Source of the DNA: Candidatus Gastranaerophilales bacterium
GTDB taxonomy: Bacteria; Cyanobacteriota; Vampirovibrionia; Gastranaerophilales; Gastranaerophilaceae
Length of the DNA: 64,000 nucleotides
Assembly: GCA_900769645.1 (NCBI GenBank)
Contig: CAAGHI010000076.1
Location: 108,894 to 172,893, forward strand
Reading direction: 5' to 3'
Shown here: in pieces, positions 40,919-49,043 of the stretch
How positions within the stretch are numbered: position 1 is the stretch's first letter
How the letters are laid out: every line of letters begins with the position of its first letter
Program-made: the position numbers and the translations under genes
Notes under the pieces: generated by a model
What the model saw: the letters and a program-made list of their open reading frames with translations, nothing else
Database searches by the model: none
What the model was told of the DNA's origin: nothing

Positions 40919-43033
40919 TTGAAAAAATTATTTATTACATTTGGAATTTTACTTTTTGCCACAAACATCTGCCTTGCAGAAGAGCTTTTGAAACCGCAAA
41001 CCAAATATCCGGACTACGGCTATATGTACCTCGGGGCGGACAAATACGAAAAACTTAACCGCAAAATATTTGCCTTTAATCTCGGCTTGAACAAGTACGC
41101 AATTCGCCCTATTCACATCTTGTGGACCTCAATCATGCCAGAATACGGAATAGAGCGAATTCACAGTGCATACAAAAACATTGAATATCCAAAACGCTTA
41201 GTCAGCAGCCTTATTCAAAAAGATTTCAAAACCTCAGGAACCGAAACTGTGCGATTTTTAACCAACACAACACTCGGCGTCGGCGGAATATTCGACCCTG
41301 CAAAGCATTTCTTCAAACTAGAGCCGTCAAATGAAGATATGGAGCAAGCTTTGACAAAATGTAAATGCAATTCCGGCTCATATATAGTTTTGCCGGTAAT
41401 GAACGGAACAACAGCCCGTGGAATTGCCGGCAAAATTCTTGACACCTCGCTTAACCCGACAACTTACGTCGGAACACCGGTGTTAGCAATGGTTAAGGCT
41501 GGTTTAACGGTAAACCGAACATCTTTTATGCAACCGCTTATAAAAATGATTGAGTCGACTTACGCCGATCCTTACGATATTGCAAGAAAAATGTATGGTA
41601 TAGACAATTTTATCAAGTGCGAAAACTTAGACAAAAAAGAAGTACTAGAAAACGGGTTTAAGCTTGCTGCTCCGCAATATCCAGCAGATGTAAATCCTGA
41701 ACTTGTAAAAATGGATTTGCGTGGAACTGAACCTGATGAAAAGTCGACAGATGAACTTACTGTTGCCGAAATTATAAAAGGCGGCACAAATATTGATAAC
41801 GTTATCCTAAAAAGCTACAATGCAACAAATTCAAGGCTTATGGCGGATATTTTGCTTCACGATTACAATCCGCAAAACCCTGTTGTTGATTCTATGAGAA
41901 CAGCGCTTTTTGACAATCCGAATGTCGACAAGTCAATTTGGAACGAACTTTCGATATGGAATAGAAGTTTTGCAAAAAAAATCCACACTTCTTCAATAAA
42001 CATTGCGCCAGACAGAGCAAATTACAAATTCAAATACATTATGCAAAAAGATAAAAACGCGCCTGTTGCAATAGTTTACCCATCTATTGGAGAAGGGATT
42101 TCATCACACCACTCAGTCGTTTTGGCAAAATTATTTTACGATGAAGGTTATTCCGTAATCATTCAGGGGAGTCATTTTCAGTGGGAATTTGCAAAAAGCA
42201 TGCCGGAAGGTTACGCTCCAGGAATTCCATCTAAAGATGTCGAGTATTTAAAAGAGGTTACCGGCAAAATCGTAAATAATCTGGAGAAAAAATATGACTG
42301 CAAATTCCCTGAAAAAACTGTTATAGGCACATCTTTTGGGGCTATGGCAACACTTTATCTCGCGGATAGTGAATTTAAACATAACACTCTTGGCAAAGCA
42401 AAATTTATCTCAATTTGTCCGCCGGTTGAACTTGTTTATGCAATGGAACAGGTTGACAAAAACGGCGAAGAATGGAGTCGCAACGCAGAAAATCTTAAAC
42501 ACAAAATTGCAGAAACTGCTGCAAAAGTTGTGCAACTTGCAGATTTAAAAGACAGTTCTCAAAATATTGAAATCAACAGCCTACCATTTTCTGAGGAAGA
42601 AGGGAAACTTATCACGGGATTTATTATGCATCAAAAGCTTTCGGACTTGATTTTCATACTCGAAAACACTCCAAAAAATAAGCAAACTGCGATTTATGAC
42701 ACTATTAACAACATGAATTATAAGGATTATGCCGTAAAATATTTGCTGAAAAATAATTTCGACAACCTTGCAGAATTGAATAGAGAAACAAGTCTTTTGT
42801 CGCTTGAAGATTATTTGAAAAACAATTCAAATTATAAAATCTATCACTCGTTAGATGATTATTTGACAAACCATGCTCAGCTAAAAAAACTTAAACTTTG
42901 TACAGGCAAAAACACTGTTTTGATGAGCAATGGAGCACATTTGGGATTTTTGTATACAAAAGAGTTTTTGGACGATTTGAAGAGCGAAATCAGGTTAAAT
43001 CAACATCTCTCAACATCGATAATTCACGAATAA
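40919..43033 (+). CDS. MlaA/VacJ domain fused to an alpha/beta hydrolase
   Basis: 704 residues, starting at TTG with AGAGAGGA six bases upstream. A signal peptide (about 1-20) is followed by an MlaA-type domain (about 25-215): YEKLNRKIFAFNLGLNKYA, FLTNTTLGVGGIFDPAKHF, GSYIVLPVMNGTTARGIAG and LNPTTYVG. MlaA removes misplaced phospholipid from the outer leaflet of the outer membrane. After a linker comes an alpha/beta hydrolase-like domain (about 370-700) with the nucleophile elbow GTSFGA in KTVIGTSFGAMATLYLA and a late NGAHLGF that could hold the catalytic histidine. No mla transport genes are nearby. The combination suggests lipid capture plus hydrolysis, which is inferred only. Confidence 0.8.
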   Translation: MKKLFITFGILLFATNICLAEELLKPQTKYPDYGYMYLGADKYEKLNRKIFAFNLGLNKYAIRPIHILWTSIMPEYGIERIHSAYKNIEYPKRLVSSLIQKDFKTSGTETVRFLTNTTLGVGGIFDPAKHFFKLEPSNEDMEQALTKCKCNSGSYIVLPVMNGTTARGIAGKILDTSLNPTTYVGTPVLAMVKAGLTVNRTSFMQPLIKMIESTYADPYDIARKMYGIDNFIKCENLDKKEVLENGFKLAAPQYPADVNPELVKMDLRGTEPDEKSTDELTVAEIIKGGTNIDNVILKSYNATNSRLMADILLHDYNPQNPVVDSMRTALFDNPNVDKSIWNELSIWNRSFAKKIHTSSINIAPDRANYKFKYIMQKDKNAPVAIVYPSIGEGISSHHSVVLAKLFYDEGYSVIIQGSHFQWEFAKSMPEGYAPGIPSKDVEYLKEVTGKIVNNLEKKYDCKFPEKTVIGTSFGAMATLYLADSEFKHNTLGKAKFISICPPVELVYAMEQVDKNGEEWSRNAENLKHKIAETAAKVVQLADLKDSSQNIEINSLPFSEEEGKLITGFIMHQKLSDLIFILENTPKNKQTAIYDTINNMNYKDYAVKYLLKNNFDNLAELNRETSLLSLEDYLKNNSNYKIYHSLDDYLTNHAQLKKLKLCTGKNTVLMSNGAHLGFLYTKEFLDDLKSEIRLNQHLSTSIIHE

Positions 43034-43036
43034 GAT

Positions 43037-43165
43037 AGATTCTGAATAGCAAGAATATTATGTATTCGCTAAGCGCTCGCATTAATCCTTTTTACCAAAA
43101 TATGAGGTATGAATGAAAATTGTTACAGTAGGTTACGTGCGTAGCACCTAAGCTTTCAGAATGAC
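43037..43165. repeat. long GTCATTCTGA-family element
   Basis: Begins AGATTCTGAATAGCAAGAAT and ends CTTTCAGAATGAC, closely similar to 31129-31253. It starts three bases after the MlaA fusion stop. Confidence 0.75.
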
Positions 43166-43452
43166 GACTTCGTAATCAGTTTAACTATATTATCACAATG
43201 TACGGGGGGCCGCTTAAAATACACATGAATATGAAGTATGAACCAACATTGTTCTAAAGGGGGAAGGGCACTTCGTGCCAAAAAAAAGCCATTCTTACAA
43301 GTGAAGAACGGCTACCAGACTTGGGGAGGAGGTATGAAAAACATAATGTTTTTCATATCTAATACTTTTATACACGGTTTGACAAAATAAAAACTTTTGC
43401 ATTTTGTTCAAATCTCCTCCATTTGATGTATATTTGGGGTAAAATTAATTTT
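43166..43452. other. intergenic gap with small hairpins
   Basis: AGCC-TTCTT / AAGAA-GGCT hairpin near 43288-43314 with one mismatch, and an ATGAAAAAC/GTTTTTCAT palindrome at 43334-43357 next to an AGGAGG. No convincing gene. Confidence 0.4.
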
Positions 43453-44541
43453 ATGACAGAGAATTGTTACATACATATCCCGTTTTGTCGGTCAAAATGT
43501 AAATATTGCTCATTTGTTTCGTTCCAGAGATTGGAGATGAAAGAGGAGTATTTGAGGGCGCTTAAGGGTGAAATTCAGACGCATTATAAAGGCGAAGAGC
43601 TGAAAACTCTTTATTTTGGTGGCGGAACTCCTTCTGTTTTGACTGTCGAGGAGTTTTCGGAAATTATTGAGTTGTTTAATTTGACTGAGGGGTGTGAAGT
43701 TACGACAGAGCTTAATCCAGAGACGATGAATTTGGAATATTTAAGCGGATTGAGGCATGCCGGTGTTAATAGAGTTAGCTTTGGGTGTCAGGCTTTTGAC
43801 GATGGGATTTTGAAAAACATTGGACGGAGGCATTCGGCGGATTGCGTAAAGCAGGTGGTTAAGTTTGCTAAAGACGCAGGTTTTGAAAATATCAGTTTAG
43901 ACTTTATTTATGGACTTCCTAAACAAAGTTTGGAAGGGTTTGAGAGGGATTTAAACACTGCACTTGGGCTTGGCGTTCAGCATATTTCGCTTTATGGGTT
44001 GAAAATTGATGAGGGGTGCTATTTTTATGAGCATGCTCCTAAAAACTTGCCTGATGAGGATATGCAAGCAGATATGTATTTGAAGGCGATTGAGGTGCTA
44101 ACAACGGCTGGGTTTGAGCATTATGAGATAAGTAATTTTGCCCAAAATGGATATCAGTCAAGACATAATTTGAATTACTGGGATAATAATTCTTACTATG
44201 GTTTTGGGGTTGCGGCACATGGATATGAAGATGGAGTGAGATATTTCAATACGACATCTATTGATGAATACCTGAAAAATCCGATGAAACATAAATCACA
44301 ACATATTTTGAGCGAGCAAGAAAAACTTGAAGAGGCGATTTTTTTAGGTTTTAGAGAGATGAAAGGAATTGATATTTCAAAGATTAATTTGAGATTTGGA
44401 ATTGATTTTGACAATAAGTATAAAGAAATTGTCAAAAAATACGTGCATTACGGCTATCTTGAGCGAACAGATGTTGGATATAGGCTTTCTGACAGCGGAA
44501 TTTTGGTTAGTAATGTAATTTTAGCAGAGTTTTTGGAATAA
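43453..44541 (+). CDS. hemW: HemW-like radical SAM protein (heme chaperone family)
   Basis: 362 residues. The radical SAM cluster motif is CRSKCKYCSF after ENCYIHIPF, followed by YFGGGTPSVL, ELNPETMN, RVSFGCQAFDDGILKNIGR and GLPKQSLEGF, in the order seen in HemW (formerly coproporphyrinogen oxidase-like) proteins. The C-terminal HemW domain is present. ATG 43453 is preferred to the upstream in-frame ATG/TTG because it gives the normal start and follows a TAAAAT box by seven bases. HemW proteins are heme chaperones; the old oxygen-independent coproporphyrinogen oxidase label should be avoided. Confidence 0.85.
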   Translation: MTENCYIHIPFCRSKCKYCSFVSFQRLEMKEEYLRALKGEIQTHYKGEELKTLYFGGGTPSVLTVEEFSEIIELFNLTEGCEVTTELNPETMNLEYLSGLRHAGVNRVSFGCQAFDDGILKNIGRRHSADCVKQVVKFAKDAGFENISLDFIYGLPKQSLEGFERDLNTALGLGVQHISLYGLKIDEGCYFYEHAPKNLPDEDMQADMYLKAIEVLTTAGFEHYEISNFAQNGYQSRHNLNYWDNNSYYGFGVAAHGYEDGVRYFNTTSIDEYLKNPMKHKSQHILSEQEKLEEAIFLGFREMKGIDISKINLRFGIDFDNKYKEIVKKYVHYGYLERTDVGYRLSDSGILVSNVILAEFLE

Positions 44542-44579
44542 TTTTGTCTATGAAGTTGGTCAGGCAATGCCAAAATAAA

Positions 44580-44612
44580 AAAAAGTAGGGCAACAAAATT
44601 ACCCTACTTTTT
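44580..44612. terminator. bidirectional terminator
   Basis: AAAAAGTAGGG and CCCTACTTTTT arms around an 11-base loop, with A and T runs outside. Between convergent hemW (+) and the 44634 gene (-). Confidence 0.8.
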
Positions 44613-44633
44613 AAAGCTTGTTTTAACTTTTGA

Positions 44634-45077
44634 TTAAGCTGTTGCTTTTTCGCCTGCCTCTGCAGCCTTCTCTGTGGCTTTTCCAGCAGCCTTTTCAGTT
44701 GCTTCAGCGGCTTTTTCTGAGCCTTTAAATACTTTTGGCAACCAGTTTGAAACCTTTTCACCAATATCATAAACAAAGTTTTGAGCTTTGTTCAAGAATG
44801 ACAAGTTCTTACCTTCTTCTGCAACAACTTTTGTCAACTTACCTCTACCAACTAAAAAGCCTAGAGCAGCAGTTGCAATTGCAGCAAGACCTACTATAGT
44901 TCCAATGATTGCCGGAGCTTTACTTTTTTTCTTTTCACCTGCTTTTTCAAAAGAATCTGCCGGTGCTTCTGCTTGTGGAGCCGGATTAGAAAACTTGCTT
45001 GGCGCATTAATCAAATCATTTGCAGGTGCAACATCGCCTCTGAAACTGATACCTGATACTGAGTTTATCATTGACAT
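44634..45077 (-). CDS. single-pass membrane protein with ISFRG N-terminus
   Basis: 147 residues, not recognised. It starts MSMINSVSGISFRGDV, then a Pro/Ala linker, a transmembrane helix (APAIIGTIVGLAAIATAALG, about 55-75), a basic/amphipathic segment, and a C-terminal helix of repeated EKAAxx units (AAEATEKAAGKATEKAAEAG). GGAGG precedes the ATG. The N-terminal I-x-F-(R/A)-G pattern also occurs in the GNAT gene at 59847. Divergent from the large TonB-C cluster. Confidence 0.6.
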   Translation of the reverse strand: MSMINSVSGISFRGDVAPANDLINAPSKFSNPAPQAEAPADSFEKAGEKKKSKAPAIIGTIVGLAAIATAALGFLVGRGKLTKVVAEEGKNLSFLNKAQNFVYDIGEKVSNWLPKVFKGSEKAAEATEKAAGKATEKAAEAGEKATA

Positions 45078-45245
45078 GGGAAACCTCCTTTATAACACAC
45101 TACTTTAATACTCATATAAAACGACTAACATAATAATTTTGTCCTAAAAACAAACATTTTTCAACAATTGTTACAAAACTTTACATAAAAATTGGAATAT
45201 TTTTTTATTGAGTGTCATCTTATATGGTAGAAGAGGAGAAAAATA

Positions 45246-48200
45246 ATGGGATCAAATCAAGAAACATTAATTTATATTGAGGACAAAGACAGACTAGATG
45301 CGAGTGTTGCGGCAAATTCGTTTGCTCATTCCGGAATTAAAAACCGAGTTTATATAAATACTCTCGGCGCAAAACTTGGCATGAAATACTTAGCATCAGA
45401 GGATATTGATGTTTCTAATGTTTATAATATGCATTCTATAAAAAAGGTTTTGGAAGAAGTAGATATTGCAGATATTATGCTTTCAAACATTCATATTGAT
45501 GTCAGAGTTGTGTATGATGAAAATACGATTTTTATCCCAAAAGCGCATTTTGAATATGGCTTGACTCCAGATATTTATTTGGTTTTTCAATTGGCGAAAG
45601 ATTCGTCTTGTGTAACTTTCCTCGGATATTTTGAACCTTCTCTGATAAACAAAAACAACGCAAATACAGATTATTACTTTATTGAAAAAGAAAAATTGAG
45701 CCCTGTTGCCTCTTTGAAAAAATTCATTTCAAACTTCAATGGAAACACAAATGTCGTAATTCCAGAAAATGAAGTTGAAAATTCTGAACGCATAATTATG
45801 GCAATGGCGGACAACGATGTTTCTGACGAAGATAGAAAATATTTAATCAAACAATTGACAAAAAGCGCAGAGTTAAGGGACAAATTTATTGAATATGAAA
45901 ATTTTGAAACACTTTCATACAAAGCAATGACAGATCCTACAATTTCTAAAAAAGAAATTAGCGAAGAAAATGTCACAAATATTTCTGCACTAGAAAATAT
46001 CGACGGGCTTAATGATATTCAAAAAGTTGAAGAACCTAGCTTAGAACCGGAATTAGGCTCTATTGAAAATCTTGAAGATATCACGCTGGATAATATTTTT
46101 GACGAAGGAACACTTGAAAACAATATTGAAGAAACTAATGACGAAACTTCACAAGAAAATACTGTAGAAAAAGATGATTTAAAACCGTCTGACAATACTG
46201 TCGGCAATATTGCCGGAACTATTGCCAGTGCAGCTGCAGGCGCTGTTGCTGGTGCCACAATCGGAGGAGCAATTTCTGCAACTGCTGGAGAAATTTTGAG
46301 CTCAATGGGCACAGCAGAAGCAGCAATTGACACCGTTGGTGAAGTTGCCAATGCAGTTAGTGGAGTTAGCGAAGTTGCTTCAAATGGAATTGACGCCGTA
46401 AAATCCGGTATTGATGCAATTAAAGATATTGCTGGCACAAGCAAGATTGAAGAAACACAGCCAGAATCTATTTCGTTGGAAGACGTTGATATTTCAAACA
46501 TGGAAAACATTGAACTTCCGCAAGAAAATAATGAAAGCGAAACAATTTCTCTAAATGACGTTGAAATTTCAGACGAAGTTAATACTGATTTTATCGACTC
46601 AATAGATAACAAAATCTCTTTTGATGATATTGAATTACCAAACGAGAATATAGATATTTCAAACGAAGATATTAATATTTCAAGTGATGATGTTCAGCCA
46701 CTAAACATTGACGAGCAAACGATTTCAACGACAGATGAATTGCCAGAAGTTTCTGAAAACATTGCAGAGCCGCTTGAACAAACAGAAGATTTAGGCAAAA
46801 TTGAAGATATTTCTTCAAATGAAACAGCAGATTTAGATTTTGGCTCAATAGAAAATCTTGAGCCACTTGAAGAACCGTCTATTGAACAGCTTGAACCACT
46901 TGATGAAAATATTGAACCTTTAAATGAAACAGTTGAGCCATTAAATGAAGATATTGAAAATGAAGAAGAAGGCTTGAAGTTGCTGGATACAGATATTTCT
47001 GAGAATGTTGAGAGTTCTGCGCCTGAAAATGATGTACAAACCACTGAACTTGTTCAAGATGAAAATTCAAATATCGAAGATTTAGACTTGGGCTCAATTG
47101 ACGATTTGATTAATCCAGAAAATACGAATACAGAAACAATGCCACCAGACCCATTAAATGAAAACGAAACAGCTAAAACATCAGACGGTTTTGGCGACGC
47201 TTTGTTGGAAAACTTGACAAATGAAGAACTTGAAAATATTACAATTGACGACTTGGGAATAGCTGATGAAGAAAGTTCTGTAAATGTTGAGAATATTTCA
47301 TCAAACGATTTGTTGTCACAAATTGATGACGTCTTAAATGCCTCTGCAACACAAGATGAACCTGTTGGAGAAACTCCAGAGATTGCTGAGTCAACGATTG
47401 ACGAGCTTTCAACAGACAATGAAACAACAGCATCAGCTGATGCAACAGATTTATCGATTGATGATTTATTAGATGAGTTAGGCGACGATGAAACAGGTGA
47501 GCAAACACCTAGTGAAACATCTGAAAACGTAGACGAACTCTCATCATTGCTAGATGAACAACCTCAAATCAATGAAAATACACAAGAGGATATTCCGCTT
47601 GATGAAATCCACAATTCTATGGAAGAAGCTGAAAAACCGGAAGAAAATGAAGTAAATGGAGAAGGTGAAAACGGCAATTTGGAAATGCTTTTCAGTGATA
47701 CTGATACTGAATCAGATATGGATTTAGATGAAATTACATCTGATGAAGCACAAACAATCCCTGGACAAGCACTTTTCCCTGATCAGAAAAAGCAGTCAAA
47801 TAAAAAGACTCTAATTGTTGCAGCCGCACTTGCAACAGTTGTTGCAGCATCTTCTGCGGTTATGTTCTTAAAATCTAAAAACAACGCAACATCTGACGTT
47901 GAACCGCTTAATCCAAAACAAAATGAAATTGTAGACAATCAAACACCTGCTGCACCGACATCTACTGACGATATGCTTGCAACAAACATGCCTAATATCA
48001 ACCAAAATACAGCGCAAGTTACACAAACAAAACAACAGGTAAAAGAGCTGAAAAACACCGCAATGAACAAAAAACCTGCGACATCTGGCTCTTATTTACA
48101 GGTTAATAAACTTGTTTGGAACGTACCTGACAATTTGTCTTACAACCCTAAAATGCAAAACTATTTAAGAACAACAGGCAAAAGTTTGAAACTTGCACTA

Positions 48201-48434
48201 TCCGCAGACTTGTTGTTGGCAAGTGAGTACGCTTACACAAATCAAATGAAAGTCAACTTAAAAATGGGCAGTAATGGAGAAATTCAACAAGCAACAATAG
48301 GTTCAAGCAGTGGCTCAACTCAAATTGATAACATTGTGTTACAATCTGTTAAGGATACATTGAGTGCCGTAAAACCGCCGGTAGACGAGTTAAAAGGACA
48401 AAGTTTCAATTTGGCTCTTATCATATACTTTTAA
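45246..48434 (+). CDS. acidic membrane protein with C-terminal TonB-C-like domain
   Basis: 1062 residues. Residues 1-175 form a globular domain of unknown family (ETLIYIEDKDRLDASVAANS, IFIPKAHFEYGLTPDIYLVF). A very acidic linker of about 670 residues follows, with repeated ENLEPLEEP/EPLNE words and one Gly/Ala-rich block (about 320-400). A transmembrane helix sits at about 855-876 (TLIVAAALATVVAASSAVMF). The last 110 residues resemble TonB C-terminal domains: MKVNLKMGSNGEIQQATIGS, then IDNIVLQSVKDTLSAVKPP. Predicted topology: cytoplasmic N-terminus, periplasmic TonB-C. GAGGAG precedes the ATG. First gene of the envelope cluster. Confidence 0.65.
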   Translation: MGSNQETLIYIEDKDRLDASVAANSFAHSGIKNRVYINTLGAKLGMKYLASEDIDVSNVYNMHSIKKVLEEVDIADIMLSNIHIDVRVVYDENTIFIPKAHFEYGLTPDIYLVFQLAKDSSCVTFLGYFEPSLINKNNANTDYYFIEKEKLSPVASLKKFISNFNGNTNVVIPENEVENSERIIMAMADNDVSDEDRKYLIKQLTKSAELRDKFIEYENFETLSYKAMTDPTISKKEISEENVTNISALENIDGLNDIQKVEEPSLEPELGSIENLEDITLDNIFDEGTLENNIEETNDETSQENTVEKDDLKPSDNTVGNIAGTIASAAAGAVAGATIGGAISATAGEILSSMGTAEAAIDTVGEVANAVSGVSEVASNGIDAVKSGIDAIKDIAGTSKIEETQPESISLEDVDISNMENIELPQENNESETISLNDVEISDEVNTDFIDSIDNKISFDDIELPNENIDISNEDINISSDDVQPLNIDEQTISTTDELPEVSENIAEPLEQTEDLGKIEDISSNETADLDFGSIENLEPLEEPSIEQLEPLDENIEPLNETVEPLNEDIENEEEGLKLLDTDISENVESSAPENDVQTTELVQDENSNIEDLDLGSIDDLINPENTNTETMPPDPLNENETAKTSDGFGDALLENLTNEELENITIDDLGIADEESSVNVENISSNDLLSQIDDVLNASATQDEPVGETPEIAESTIDELSTDNETTASADATDLSIDDLLDELGDDETGEQTPSETSENVDELSSLLDEQPQINENTQEDIPLDEIHNSMEEAEKPEENEVNGEGENGNLEMLFSDTDTESDMDLDEITSDEAQTIPGQALFPDQKKQSNKKTLIVAAALATVVAASSAVMFLKSKNNATSDVEPLNPKQNEIVDNQTPAAPTSTDDMLATNMPNINQNTAQVTQTKQQVKELKNTAMNKKPATSGSYLQVNKLVWNVPDNLSYNPKMQNYLRTTGKSLKLALSADLLLASEYAYTNQMKVNLKMGSNGEIQQATIGSSSGSTQIDNIVLQSVKDTLSAVKPPVDELKGQSFNLALIIYF

Positions 48435-48440
48435 TTATGC

Positions 48441-48446
48441 TATAAT
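48441..48446 (+). promoter_or_regulatory. -10 box before the sigma-like gene
   Basis: TATAAT seven bases after the previous stop, with AAGGAAA and GTG 48469 downstream. No good -35 at normal spacing, so it may be an auxiliary promoter. Confidence 0.35.
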
Positions 48447-48468
48447 GTCAATAAGGAAATTTTGAGAA

Positions 48469-49032
48469 GTGGAACTGGCACAAGATAAAATAGATTTAAT
48501 ATCCAAAATAATCAAAAATGACAGAAAATTTGCAAACAATGAAGATTTATATGATGATTTTCTAAACGAAACTTGCAAAAGATCATTGTTGATTGTAAAA
48601 ACCGTTACCTCAGACAGTACGTTGGAAGCTTATTTGAAGCGAATTGCAACGACATCTATTTTGAATGTTTTAAAATCTGAAGGTCGTCTAAGACGTACAC
48701 GAGAAGGTTTTACGCCTGTTAAAGGTGTACCTTTGGAAACACCTTCAAGCATTCCTGATTATTCAACCGTACAAGTTCATTACGAGCCGGTTGATATTCA
48801 AGATACGCCGGAAGATGTTGTTGCCAAAAAAGAGATTTTGCAAATTATTGTTGATACAGTTGCAGAGGTTGACATCGCTGAGCCTGAAAAAAATTACTTG
48901 AAATTGTACTACCTACGTTATGAAAAAGGTATGACTCAAAAAGAAATTGCAGAAGAGCTTTCAATTTCTCAATCAGAGGTTTCTAAGAGATTATTCCGCT
49001 TAATGGAAAAAGTTAAACAAGCATTTAATTAA
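48469..49032 (+). CDS. sigma-70 family (ECF-like) sigma factor
   Basis: 187 residues, GTG start. The C-terminal region 4 is clear: LKLYYLRYEKGMTQKEIAEELSISQSEVSKRL is an HTH with the usual sigma arrangement. The N-terminal 60 residues (DDFLNETCKRSLLIVKTVTS, EAYLKRIATTSILNVLKSEG) match a shortened region 2. A Pro-rich linker joins them. It lies between the TonB-C giant and the STAND ATPase, with a 12-base gap to the latter, so it may control the cluster. No anti-sigma gene of known type is seen. Confidence 0.72.
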   Translation: MELAQDKIDLISKIIKNDRKFANNEDLYDDFLNETCKRSLLIVKTVTSDSTLEAYLKRIATTSILNVLKSEGRLRRTREGFTPVKGVPLETPSSIPDYSTVQVHYEPVDIQDTPEDVVAKKEILQIIVDTVAEVDIAEPEKNYLKLYYLRYEKGMTQKEIAEELSISQSEVSKRLFRLMEKVKQAFN

Positions 49033-49043
49033 GGTTTTGAGCA

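Noticed and set aside
43334..43390. 18-codon frame after AGGAGG (MKNIMFF...)
   Set aside because: The Shine-Dalgarno is only about one base from the ATG and the sequence is a palindrome; no support as a gene.
44507..44776. 89-residue minus-strand basic frame overlapping hemW and the 44634 gene
   Set aside because: Shadow frame of the Ala/Lys/Glu-rich C-terminus of the 44634 protein; low-complexity content and no start signals.
45246..48434. Acidic giant protein as a secreted adhesin
   Set aside because: No signal peptide; the helix near residue 865 and the TonB-C-like end fit a cytoplasm-to-periplasm orientation better.
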